64,000 nucleotides of DNA. It comes from Actinomadura xylanilytica. GTDB taxonomy: Bacteria; Actinomycetota; Actinomycetes; Streptosporangiales; Streptosporangiaceae. Location: contig NZ_JASNWE010000008.1 in NCBI RefSeq assembly GCF_030283145.1, positions 1 through 64,000 of the forward strand, written 5' to 3'. The notes beneath the pieces were generated by a model. The model worked only from the letters and a program-made list of their open reading frames with translations, was not told the DNA's origin and searched no databases. Positions 23,906 through 32,052 of this stretch are shown here, piece by piece. Made by a program: the position numbers and the translations under genes. The first letter of the stretch is position 1. Every line of letters starts with the position of its first letter.

Positions 23906-25794
23906 CGGAAGATCACCACCCCGGCCGCGATGACGACCACCCCGGCGATCAGCCCGGTCAGGTAGGTCTGCGCGTTGCCGTTCTGCGGGACGCGCAGCAC
24001 CCCGCCGAGCCGCCGCGCGCCACGGGCGGTGCCGACGACCGCCGCGTCGACCCGGCGGACGTCGAAGGCGGCGACGTGCCGGGCGAGCGCCCGGACGGGC
24101 CGGACGATCACCACCGCGTACGCCTCGTCCACGAGGAAGGCCCGCGCGAGCACCGGACGCAGCGGGCCGAGCACGCGCGCCGGGTCGAGCGCGGGGTCGC
24201 GGTTCCAGACCAGGAACGCGGCGCCCGCCCCGGCGGCTGTCGGCAGCAGGCCGAGCAGGGCCGAGGCCACGTGCGGGCGCAGTTCGGGGGCGCCGAGCCC
24301 GAAGAACCCGAGGGCCGCGGCGGGCACCGCGAGCGCCGCCACCGTCCACGCCATCAGCCTGGACGGCTCGCGCGCCTCGTAGGTCCCGCGCTGCTCGCCG
24401 AAGAACGTCATCAGCCAGGCGCGGGTCGCGTAGGCGGCGGTCAGCGCGGCCGTGACCAGCAGCCCGAGGTAGATCAGCCACGCGACCCCGGCGGGGAGGG
24501 CCGCGCCCGTCCGGGCGAGCGGCGCCAGGGCACCGCCGTGCAGAGCGGCGTGCTGCGCGGCCTCGATGATCGAGTCCTTGCTGAACCAGCCGCTGAACGG
24601 CGGGACGCCGGCGAGCGCGGCGAACCCGGCGGTCATCGACCAGAACGTGATCGGCATGGTGTGCCGGAGCCCGCCGTAGCGGGCCAGCACGTTGGACCCG
24701 GTCACCACGATCACGCATCCGGCGGACAGGAACAGCAGCGCCTTGAACGCCCCGTGGGCGAGCAGGTGGAAGATCGCCGCACCGTCCGCGCCGACCGCGA
24801 GCCCGGCGGCCATCACGCCGAGCTGGCTGATCGTGGAGTAGGCCAGGACGCGCTTGAGGTCGTCCTGCGCGAGGGCGGCCAGCGCCGCTCCGGCCATCGA
24901 GACCACCGCGAGCACGCCGAGCACGGTGAGCGCCGCGGGCGCGACGAGAAACACCCCGTACAGCCGGGCGACGACGTAGACGCCCGCCGCGACCATCGTG
25001 GCCGCGTGGATCAGCGCGCTGATCGGCGTCGGGCCCGCCATCGCGTCCGGCAGCCAGGTGTGCAGCGGGAACTGGGCGCTCTTGCCCGCCACCCCGGCGA
25101 GCAGCAGCAGCGCCGCGGCCGTCGCGGTCGCGTGCGGCAGTTCCGGCGCGGCGGCGATGACGCCCTGGACGGAGAACGTCCCGGCGCCGAGGCCCAGTAC
25201 GAAGACGCCGAACAGGAATCCGACGTCGCCGAGCCGCGTCATCAGGAACGCCTTGACCGCCGCCCGCGAGTTGCCCTCGTCCTCCCAGTGGTGGCCGATC
25301 AGGAAGTACGAGCAGATGCCCATGACCTCCCAGCCGGCGTACAGCAGCAGGAGGTCTCCGGAGAACACCACCAGCAGCATCGCGGCGGTGAACAGCGAGA
25401 TGAACGCCGCGTACGACGAGAACCGCGGGTCGCCGGCCATGTAGGCGACCGAGTAGACCTGCACCGCGAGCGCGACACAGCAGACCATCAGCCCGACCAC
25501 GACGGACAGCCCGTCCACCTGGAGGCCGATCCTGATCGGCACGGACTCGGTCTCGATCAGCGTGAGCGTGCCGGTCCGCGCGCCCGGATCGCGCCATACG
25601 GCGAACGCGGCGACCGCGGCGAGCACCAGCGACACCGCCGCGGACGCGCCCGCGATCAGCGCGGGACCGTCCCGCCACGTCGGGCGCGTGCCCGCGGGGG
25701 CGCGCAGCAGGCGCGACAGGCGGGGGCCGAGGAGCATCCCGGCGAACGCGGCGGCGAACGGCAGCAGGATCACCAGCGAGACGAGCACGATCAC
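23902..25794 (-). CDS. nuoL: NADH-quinone oxidoreductase subunit L
   Basis: This 630-residue protein has the NuoL core: SGDLLLLYAGWEVMGICSY, SAQFPLHTWLPDAMAGPTP and STISQLGVMAAGL. A C-terminal amphipathic helix and final transmembrane segment follow (GLIAGVVVIAAGVVIF). It is the distal pumping subunit with the long lateral helix. GTG start overlaps the nuoK stop. Confidence 0.96.
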   Translation of the reverse strand: MIVLVSLVILLPFAAAFAGMLLGPRLSRLLRAPAGTRPTWRDGPALIAGASAAVSLVLAAVAAFAVWRDPGARTGTLTLIETESVPIRIGLQVDGLSVVVGLMVCCVALAVQVYSVAYMAGDPRFSSYAAFISLFTAAMLLVVFSGDLLLLYAGWEVMGICSYFLIGHHWEDEGNSRAAVKAFLMTRLGDVGFLFGVFVLGLGAGTFSVQGVIAAAPELPHATATAAALLLLAGVAGKSAQFPLHTWLPDAMAGPTPISALIHAATMVAAGVYVVARLYGVFLVAPAALTVLGVLAVVSMAGAALAALAQDDLKRVLAYSTISQLGVMAAGLAVGADGAAIFHLLAHGAFKALLFLSAGCVIVVTGSNVLARYGGLRHTMPITFWSMTAGFAALAGVPPFSGWFSKDSIIEAAQHAALHGGALAPLARTGAALPAGVAWLIYLGLLVTAALTAAYATRAWLMTFFGEQRGTYEAREPSRLMAWTVAALAVPAAALGFFGLGAPELRPHVASALLGLLPTAAGAGAAFLVWNRDPALDPARVLGPLRPVLARAFLVDEAYAVVIVRPVRALARHVAAFDVRRVDAAVVGTARGARRLGGVLRVPQNGNAQTYLTGLIAGVVVIAAGVVIFR

Positions 25795-26222
25795 GGCGCC
25801 GCCTCCCCACCCGGCGGGACGGCCTCACGCCCGGCGCCGCGTCCGGCCTCGGCCTCGCCTCCGTCGCGCCCGGCGCTCTGCTCCGGTTCGCCGGCGGCGG
25901 CGCCTTCGGGCGTCCGGTCCTCGGCGAGGGTGCGGAGCCGGTCGACGTCGACGACGTCGCGGTTGCGGTACACCAGCAGGACGATCGCCAGCCCGAGCCC
26001 GATCTCGGCGGCGGCGATCACGATGGTGAACAGCGTCAGCACCTGCCCGCCGTGCAGCCGGTCGCGCCACCACACGTCGAACGCGACGAGGTTGAGGTTG
26101 ACGGCGTTGAGCATGAGCTCGACCGCCATCAGCACCAGGATCGCGTTGCGCCGGGCCAGCACGCCGTACACGCCGACCGAGAACAGCAGCGCCGACACGA
26201 TCGTGGGATAGACGATGTGCAT
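25791..26222 (-). CDS. nuoK: NADH-quinone oxidoreductase subunit K with long C-terminal tail
   Basis: Three helices over the first 95 residues match NuoK (RRNAILVLMAVELMLNAVNL has the conserved glutamates). NuoK is normally about 100 residues. Here another 45 residues of charged Gly/Ala/Glu-rich sequence follow from EDRTPEGAAAGEPEQ to the end. ATG start; overlaps nuoJ (TGATG) and nuoL (GTGA). Confidence 0.94.
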   Translation of the reverse strand: MHIVYPTIVSALLFSVGVYGVLARRNAILVLMAVELMLNAVNLNLVAFDVWWRDRLHGGQVLTLFTIVIAAAEIGLGLAIVLLVYRNRDVVDVDRLRTLAEDRTPEGAAAGEPEQSAGRDGGEAEAGRGAGREAVPPGGEAAP

Positions 26223-26755
26223 CAGCCCCCGTCCCTCCCGCCGCCGCGCGCGCCCGGACCGATGTCGGACCGCGACAGCACGATCGCGCCGACCAGCGAG
26301 GCCAGCAGCAGCACCGACAGCACCTCGAACGGCAGCACCCAGGTGCGGAACACGCTGGAGCCGAGTGCCTCCGCCGATCCGCCGCCCGCGGCGACCGGCT
26401 TGTGCGCGCCGCCGAAGCCCAGCACCATCACGGTGACCAGCACGGCGGCGGTGGCGGCGGCGACCGCGAGCGCGAGCAGGCGGTTGCCGGAGTCGACGTC
26501 GGCGGCCCGTCCGATCGGCGCCCGGGTCAGCATGATGCCGAACAGCAGCAGGACCACGACGGCGCCCACGTAGATGAGCACCTGCACCCACGCGACGAAC
26601 TCCGCGGTGAGGACGAGGTAGCCGCCGGCCAGTGCGCCGAACGACACCACCAGCCACAGCGCCGCGTGCACGATCTGCCCGGTGGTGACGCAGAGGATCC
26701 CGGCCCCGACGGCAACGGCGCCGAGCAGGATGAGGACGAGGTCGGGTCCCGTCAT
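26222..26755 (-). CDS. nuoJ: NADH-quinone oxidoreductase subunit J
   Basis: This 177-residue subunit has five helices. TAEFVAWVQVLIYVGAVVVL is the NuoJ signature around the pi-bulge helix. It belongs to the membrane arm next to NuoK and NuoA. ATG start overlaps the nuoI stop (ATGA). Confidence 0.95.
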   Translation of the reverse strand: MTGPDLVLILLGAVAVGAGILCVTTGQIVHAALWLVVSFGALAGGYLVLTAEFVAWVQVLIYVGAVVVLLLFGIMLTRAPIGRAADVDSGNRLLALAVAAATAAVLVTVMVLGFGGAHKPVAAGGGSAEALGSSVFRTWVLPFEVLSVLLLASLVGAIVLSRSDIGPGARGGGRDGG

Positions 26756-27387
26756 GGGCGCCCCCCGCCCGGGGAGTCGCTCGGGGATTCACCGGCGGGC
26801 GGGCCCGTGGTGGGAGTGCCTGTGGTGGGCGCGCCTGTGGCGGGCGGGCCGTTGCGGGAGGTCCGGGCCGCGCGGGCGGCGGCCTTCTCCGCCGCGGCGA
26901 TCTCCTTGGGCGGCTCGGCGGCCGGGTCGTGCGCCTGCGGCGGCGGGACGGTCCACATCCACTCGCGCAGCCGCTGCTTCTCGTGGGTCAGCTCGGCGAT
27001 GTCGTATTCGGCGTACTCGAACTCGGGCGACCAGAACAGCGCGTCGAACGGGCACACCTCGATGCAGATCCCGCAGTACATGCACAGCGCGAAGTCGATC
27101 GCGAACCGGTCGAGGACGTTGCGGGTACGGGCCCGTCCACCGCCCTCCGCGGGCAGCGTCTCCTTGTGCGAGTCGATGTAGATGCACCAGTCGGGGCACT
27201 CGCGCGCGCACAGCATGCAGACGGTGCAGTTCTCCTCCAGCAGCGCGATGACACCGCGGCTGCGCGGCGGCAGATCGGGCTGCACCTCGGGGTACTGACG
27301 CGTGACGGAACGCCGCGTCATCGTCCGCAACGTGACGGCCAGCCCTTTGGCCAGCCCGCCTCCTGGTAGCCGTCCCACAAGGCCCAT
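26752..27387 (-). CDS. nuoI: NADH-quinone oxidoreductase subunit I (2x[4Fe-4S])
   Basis: This 211-residue protein has two ferredoxin motifs: CTVCMLCARECPDWC (about 62-76) and CMYCGICIEVCPF (about 109-121). These hold clusters N6a and N6b. A Pro/Gly/Thr-rich tail of about 60 residues ends the protein. Start taken as ATG at 27387 (MGLVGRLPGGGLAKG); the SD is weak. nuoI is separated from nuoH by two opposite-strand genes, so it must have its own promoter in the 128-bp divergent gap. Confidence 0.93.
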   Translation of the reverse strand: MGLVGRLPGGGLAKGLAVTLRTMTRRSVTRQYPEVQPDLPPRSRGVIALLEENCTVCMLCARECPDWCIYIDSHKETLPAEGGGRARTRNVLDRFAIDFALCMYCGICIEVCPFDALFWSPEFEYAEYDIAELTHEKQRLREWMWTVPPPQAHDPAAEPPKEIAAAEKAAARAARTSRNGPPATGAPTTGTPTTGPPAGESPSDSPGGGRP

Positions 27388-27515
27388 GATTCCGTACTGA
27401 GGGCGTCTGGGGAACGCGGACGGCGCGGCGTTCGTCAACCAGAGGTGAGCCGGCGACAACGGGGTACGCCTCCATGTGCCCCGCGCCTCCACGAGGCAGG
27501 CGGCCAGGAGGTCAC

Positions 27516-28343
27516 ATGAGCCAGGGAACGGACGGCACCTTCGAGCCCGATCACGGCCGCCCCGTCGGGCGTCCTCCGCGAGCGTCCCGCCCCCGCCACC
27601 ACCCACCGGGGAATCCGCCGCAGGCGCAGCCGCCCCACTTGTACGAGCCGCGGCCGATGCCCCCGCCCATGCCGCATCGGCCGTTCGGGCCCCCGCCGAT
27701 GCCGCCGCCCCCGGCGAGCGAGCCGCAGGGCATCCTGTGGGCGTTCGTCCCCTTCCTGACCTTGGGGTTCGGGACGCCGTTCTCGTTCCTGTACGCGGCG
27801 ATGCGGCGCAACTCGTGGAACCTCGGCATGACCGCGCTCGGCTACGGCGTCGGCACCGGCGCGGTACTGATGCTGATGGGGACCGGCGAGCCCCTGACGG
27901 CCCTGCTCGGCAGCGTCATGATGATGATGCTGTGGATCGCCGGGTCCGCGCACTCCTTCGCCGTCCGCGGCTCGGTGTTCCCCCGCGCGAACCCGCACAG
28001 CCGGCACAACGCGCACGCCATCGAGGTCGCCCGGTACCGCCGCATGCTGCGCGCGGACGCCCGCGGGCTCGCCGCCGAGGACCCCGGGCTCGCGCACGAG
28101 CTGAGGATCGGCCGGCCCGACCTCCCGCGGGCCTACGACGACGGCGGGCTGATCGATGTCAACCACGCGCCGCCGCCGGTACTGGCCACCCTGCCCGGCC
28201 TGTCCCCCGAGCTCGTCGAGCGCGTCGTGAGCCGCCGCGGCGAGCAGGGCGGGTTCGTGTCCGCCGAGGAGCTGTCGGTCGACGCCGACCTGCCGCCCGA
28301 GGTGCTGCCCAAACTCGCCGAGTACGCCATCTTCCTGCCCTGA
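27516..28343 (+). CDS. Membrane protein with C-terminal helix-hairpin-helix domain
   Basis: This 275-residue protein has a proline-rich N-terminus (about 1-85), two to three hydrophobic helices (about 90-155), and a C-terminal ComEA-like HhH domain (LIDVNHAPPPVLATLPGLS, then AYEGGFVSAEEL-type spacing and a final helix). ComEA-type HhH domains bind DNA, but here the module is cytoplasmic or C-terminal to the membrane part, and its role is unknown. ATG start with CAGGAGG. It is inserted inside the nuo cluster on the opposite strand. Confidence 0.75.
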   Translation: MSQGTDGTFEPDHGRPVGRPPRASRPRHHPPGNPPQAQPPHLYEPRPMPPPMPHRPFGPPPMPPPPASEPQGILWAFVPFLTLGFGTPFSFLYAAMRRNSWNLGMTALGYGVGTGAVLMLMGTGEPLTALLGSVMMMMLWIAGSAHSFAVRGSVFPRANPHSRHNAHAIEVARYRRMLRADARGLAAEDPGLAHELRIGRPDLPRAYDDGGLIDVNHAPPPVLATLPGLSPELVERVVSRRGEQGGFVSAEELSVDADLPPEVLPKLAEYAIFLP

Positions 28344-28447
28344 CCGGCGGCGCGCGGGGCCGCGTGGACGGCGCGCGGGCGCCGTCTGTCGGACGCGGTT
28401 GATAGGACTGGCCGAGCCCGTCCCCCACCGCCCGGGAGCACCGAACC

Positions 28448-29161
28448 ATGGTCGATACCGCCGACATCGCCCGCCCGTACAGCTGCCACCTGCTGGAGTT
28501 CTCGGTACTGCCCGGCGGAGCGCGCCTCGGCAACATCTACGTCGCGGGCGACGCCGACGAGCTCCGCGAATGCGTCGACGGCGACTGGGAGGAGGGCGCC
28601 GACGGGTACCTGATCCTCTGGTACGGGGCGCTGCTGCACCTGTGGACCGTCCAGCACGGCGCGATCGTCGCCGGCCTCGACCTGCACCCGTACCTGCGCA
28701 CCGGCGACGCGCACTGCGACCTGGCCGTCGCCCGCGTGCTCGACGGGTCGGACGACGAGGAACGGCGCGAGACCGTCCAGGAGGTGCTGGAGGCGTACGC
28801 GGAGGCCGAGCGCCCCACCGCGTCCGGCCTGCCGGTGGTGGCCCGCATGTTCGACCTCTTCGACCGGATCGACGCCGACCCCGCCGACTCCGACGCGCTC
28901 GCCGAACTCGACCGCATCCTCGACCTGGTCGAGCGCGGCGACCCGCCCGCGTCCTATGACGGTGTCAGCGTCGAGGGCCTGCACATCGACTGGGACGCGC
29001 TCCCCGTCCCGGCCCTGCAAGAACCCGTCCTACGGGAAGGCAGGGTGAGCGTCCGCTGGGGCGACGCGTCGCTGCGTCACCGAGACAGCCATCTGCACAT
29101 AACGGTGTCCACGTCCGAGGGCATGGACTTCGGGCACGGCTTCACCGAGGGAGGCGGCTGA
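28448..29161 (+). CDS. Hypothetical acidic protein, 237 aa
   Basis: ATG start; the product begins MVDTADIARPYSCHLLEFSV and is acidic and soluble, with a Glu/Asp-rich helical middle (QEVLEAYAEAERP) and a beta-like end. I recognise no domain. It follows the HhH gene on the same strand within the nuo cluster and ends 6 bp from the convergent nuoH stop. Confidence 0.65.
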   Translation: MVDTADIARPYSCHLLEFSVLPGGARLGNIYVAGDADELRECVDGDWEEGADGYLILWYGALLHLWTVQHGAIVAGLDLHPYLRTGDAHCDLAVARVLDGSDDEERRETVQEVLEAYAEAERPTASGLPVVARMFDLFDRIDADPADSDALAELDRILDLVERGDPPASYDGVSVEGLHIDWDALPVPALQEPVLREGRVSVRWGDASLRHRDSHLHITVSTSEGMDFGHGFTEGGG

Positions 29162-29167
29162 CCGCCC

Positions 29168-30130
29168 CTACAGCGCGACCTTCAGCACACCCGTCAGCGC
29201 GAGCTGCACCAGCGACAGCGGCACCAGGTACTTCCAGGCGAGCTTCTGAAGCTGGTCCTCGCGCATCCGCGGATAGCTGACCCGCAGCCAGATCACCACG
29301 AAGGACAGCCCGAACACCTTGACCAGCGTCCACAGCCAGCCGAGCCCGGTGTCCAGGAACGGGCCCTTCCACCCGCCAAGGAACAGCACCGCCGTCAGCG
29401 CGCACAGCACCACGATGCCCGCGTACTCGGCCAGGATGAACAGCGCGAACCGCAGGCCCCCGTACTCGGTGTACGGACCGAAGATGATCTCGGAGTCGGC
29501 GACCGGCATGTCGAACGGCGGCCGGCGCAGCTCGGCGAGCCCCGCCACGAAGAACACCACCGCGCCGATCGCCTGCCACGGCAGCCACCACCAGCGCCAC
29601 TCCTCGATGATGCCGCCCAGCGACAGCGTCCCCGCCGCCATCGCCACCGACGCCGCCGCGAACACCATCGGCAGCTCGTACGACATCAGCTGCGCCGCGA
29701 CCCGCATCCCGCCGAGCAGCGCGTACTTGTTGGCGCTGGCCCAGCCCGCCATGATCGCGCCGATCACGCCGACGCCCATCACCGCCAGCGCGAAGAACAG
29801 CCCCGGCCCGAGATCGAGCGCGACCTGCCCGCCCGGCCCGACCGGCACCACCACCAGCACCAGCAGGTACGGGACGATCGCCACGCCCGGCGCCAGCTTG
29901 AACACCCGCCGGTCGGCCGCGGCCGGGACCACGTCCTCCTTCTGGGCGAACTTCACCCCATCGGCGACGAGCTGCGCCCACCCGTGGAACCCGCCCGCGT
30001 ACATCGGGCCGAGCCGCCCCTGCATGTGCGCCATCACCTTGTGCTCGGCCTGCCCGACCAGCAGCGGCAGCACCGCGAACGCCGCGGCGACCAGCACCAG
30101 CTTCAGGACGATCACCAGCAGCTCAGGCAT
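29168..30130 (-). CDS. nuoH: NADH-quinone oxidoreductase subunit H
   Basis: This 320-residue protein matches NuoH. Near the start is EHKVMAHMQGRLGPMYAGG; then GVKFAQKEDVVPAAADR, DLGPGLFFALAVMGVGVIG, EYGGLRFALFILAEYAGI and RVSYPRMREDQLQKLAW follow. It carries the quinone-chamber loops and would normally contact NuoD. ATG start, overlapping the nuoC stop by 8 bp. Confidence 0.96.
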   Translation of the reverse strand: MPELLVIVLKLVLVAAAFAVLPLLVGQAEHKVMAHMQGRLGPMYAGGFHGWAQLVADGVKFAQKEDVVPAAADRRVFKLAPGVAIVPYLLVLVVVPVGPGGQVALDLGPGLFFALAVMGVGVIGAIMAGWASANKYALLGGMRVAAQLMSYELPMVFAAASVAMAAGTLSLGGIIEEWRWWWLPWQAIGAVVFFVAGLAELRRPPFDMPVADSEIIFGPYTEYGGLRFALFILAEYAGIVVLCALTAVLFLGGWKGPFLDTGLGWLWTLVKVFGLSFVVIWLRVSYPRMREDQLQKLAWKYLVPLSLVQLALTGVLKVAL

Positions 30131-30662
30131 GCGGCCCCCAGTCGTCGGGCACCCCGGGCGGCCGGACCCGCCGCCGGCTCGGCGCGCCGTGCCCCGACTC
30201 GCCCGGCTCCTTCGCCCCCGGCCACGGCTTGGCGACCCGCGCAGCCAGCACGAAGTCCTTGCGCAGCGGACGCCCCTCGAACCCGTCCGGCAGCAGCAGC
30301 GGGATCAGGTTCGGATGCCCCTCGAAGACCACCCCGAACATCTCGAACGTCTCCCGCTCATGCCAGCCCGCCCCCCGATACACCCCCGTCACCGTCGGCA
30401 GCCGCGGATCCTCGCGCGGCACCCGCGTCCGGACGAGCAGATGGTGCCGCCGCTCCAGCGAGTAGAGGTGCGCGACGACCGCGAACCCCATCTCCAGCTC
30501 GTCCACCCCGGTCAGCCAGTCGAAGAACCCGCACGCCAGCTCGTCCCGCGCGAACGTGACCGCCTCCACCCACAGCTCGGGCGGCACCCCGACCGCCAGC
30601 CCCCCATGGGTCTCCTCGGTCGACACCTCGTCCCCGAACCGCTCCACCCAGGCGGGCTTCAT
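30123..30662 (-). CDS. nuoC: NADH-quinone oxidoreductase subunit C
   Basis: This 179-residue 30-kDa-subunit homologue has the signature VTGVYRGAGWHERETFEMFG and GFEGRPLRKDFVL. There is no NuoD fusion and no space for nuoD before nuoH. A basic proline-rich tail ends the protein. ATG start overlaps the nuoB stop (ATGA). Confidence 0.93.
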   Translation of the reverse strand: MKPAWVERFGDEVSTEETHGGLAVGVPPELWVEAVTFARDELACGFFDWLTGVDELEMGFAVVAHLYSLERRHHLLVRTRVPREDPRLPTVTGVYRGAGWHERETFEMFGVVFEGHPNLIPLLLPDGFEGRPLRKDFVLAARVAKPWPGAKEPGESGHGAPSRRRVRPPGVPDDWGPHA

Positions 30663-31489
30663 GAGGAGGACCGGCCGATCTGGTCGTCGTCCTCGTCGTC
30701 GACCAAGCCCGGGATGATCGAGGGATCGTGATCGCCGCGCGTGGTCGACCGCCCGGAGGCGTCGGTGCCGGGGACGGGCTGCGTCGCGGCGTTCGGCGAG
30801 GCCTGCGGGGCGTCGCCGGCGGGGGGCATGGGCTGCGTCGAGGCCCCCGGGGCGGCGTCCAGGACGAGGGGGGTCGCGGCCTCGGTGCTGAGCGGCTCCG
30901 CCTCGGGCGGGGGCTGGATGGGGCGCCTGAGGACGGTGGCCGAAAGCGGTCGCGGCGGGGGCGGCGGGGCGACCGGCTCGCCGGTTCCCGTGTAGCGGTC
31001 GCCGAGCGACTCGGCGGCGATCTTCTCCTGGAGGTGGACGATGCCGTGCAGCAGGGCCTCGGGGCGCGGGGGGCAGCCGGGCACGTAGACGTCCACCGGG
31101 ATGATCTGGTCGACGCCCTTGGTGACGCAGTACGAGTCCCAGTAGGGGCCGCCGCAGTTGGAGCAGGCGCCGAACGAGATGACGTACTTGGGCTCGGGCA
31201 TCTGCTCGTACAGCCGGCGGACGGCGGGCGCCATCTTGTCGCTGACCGTCCCGGACACCACCATCAGGTCGGCCTGGCGCGGGCCGGGCGCGAACGGGAT
31301 GACGCCGAGACGGATGAAGTCGTGCCTGCTCATCGAGGTGGCGATGAACTCGATGGCGCAGCAGGCCAGGCCGAAGTTGAAGACCCACAGGGAGTACCGG
31401 CGGCCCCAGTTCAGCACGAACTTGATCGGCTTGGGCGCCAGCCGCGACAGCGGCCCGATGCCGGGCGGGGGCAGGTCCACGGTGCTCAC
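30659..31489 (-). CDS. nuoB: NADH-quinone oxidoreductase subunit B with long C-terminal extension
   Basis: The first 170 residues match NuoB. The N2 [4Fe-4S] ligands appear in GLACCAIEF, FGACSNCGG and VPGCPPRPE. NuoB is usually about 160-185 residues; here about 100 further residues of Pro/Ala/Asp-rich sequence follow, ending DDEDDDQIGRSSS. GTG start. It bridges NuoI and the quinone site. Confidence 0.94.
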   Translation of the reverse strand: MSTVDLPPPGIGPLSRLAPKPIKFVLNWGRRYSLWVFNFGLACCAIEFIATSMSRHDFIRLGVIPFAPGPRQADLMVVSGTVSDKMAPAVRRLYEQMPEPKYVISFGACSNCGGPYWDSYCVTKGVDQIIPVDVYVPGCPPRPEALLHGIVHLQEKIAAESLGDRYTGTGEPVAPPPPPRPLSATVLRRPIQPPPEAEPLSTEAATPLVLDAAPGASTQPMPPAGDAPQASPNAATQPVPGTDASGRSTTRGDHDPSIIPGLVDDEDDDQIGRSSS

Positions 31490-31528
31490 AGGAGCATTCT
31501 TACAGCCCGCCGGACGGCCGCCAGGGGG

Positions 31529-31900
31529 TCAGACCCACGAGAGGACGCCCTTCTTGCCCGCGTAGACCAGACCGACGGCCAAGAAGGCCAGAAATACGAA
31601 CATTTCGCCCAATGTCGTCATCCCATAACCAGGGGCGGCGAAAACGGTCGCCCACGGGAAGAGGAAGACGGCGTCCACGGCGAACACGACGTACAGGTAG
31701 GCGAACACGTAGTAGCGAACGTACGACTGGGCCCAGTCGCCCTCGACGGGATCGACGCCGCACTCGTAGGTGGCCAGCTTCTCGGCGGTCGGACGGCTCG
31801 GGCGCAGCATCCGGTTGGCGGCCAGGCCCCCGCCGACGATCCCCGCGCCGACCAGGAGCAGCGCCGCGACGAGCGCGTACCCGTCGAAATAGTCGTTCAC
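31529..31900 (-). CDS. nuoA: NADH-quinone oxidoreductase subunit A
   Basis: This 123-residue subunit has three helices, with the family loop YECGVDPVEGDWAQSYVRYY and the acidic helix FAVDAVFLFPWA. GTG start behind GGGAGG. It is the first gene of the nuo cluster, with the promoter expected in the 150-bp divergent gap to 32053. Confidence 0.96.
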   Translation of the reverse strand: MNDYFDGYALVAALLLVGAGIVGGGLAANRMLRPSRPTAEKLATYECGVDPVEGDWAQSYVRYYVFAYLYVVFAVDAVFLFPWATVFAAPGYGMTTLGEMFVFLAFLAVGLVYAGKKGVLSWV

Positions 31901-32052
31901 CGCAACCTCCCGGAAGGCGTCCCGTCAAGTATCGCCGAGATACCGATTGAGCGACGCGAGCGCTCAGCGGGTAGGCAAGGATCACATTGCCGGCTCTTTG
32001 CTGCACACTAGAGATGCATTTGGGGCCAGATGACCTGGAAGGACGTGACCGG

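Noticed and set aside
20354..26211. Long open frames on the plus strand opposite htpX and nuo genes (for example 21300-22982 and 24076-26211)
   Set aside because: They are Arg/Gly/Gln-rich low-complexity products of GC-rich third positions opposite well-defined nuo genes, with no domain pattern.
30115..30135. A hidden nuoD between nuoC and nuoH
   Set aside because: The two genes overlap by 8 bp and NuoC has no fused NuoD region, so no room exists.
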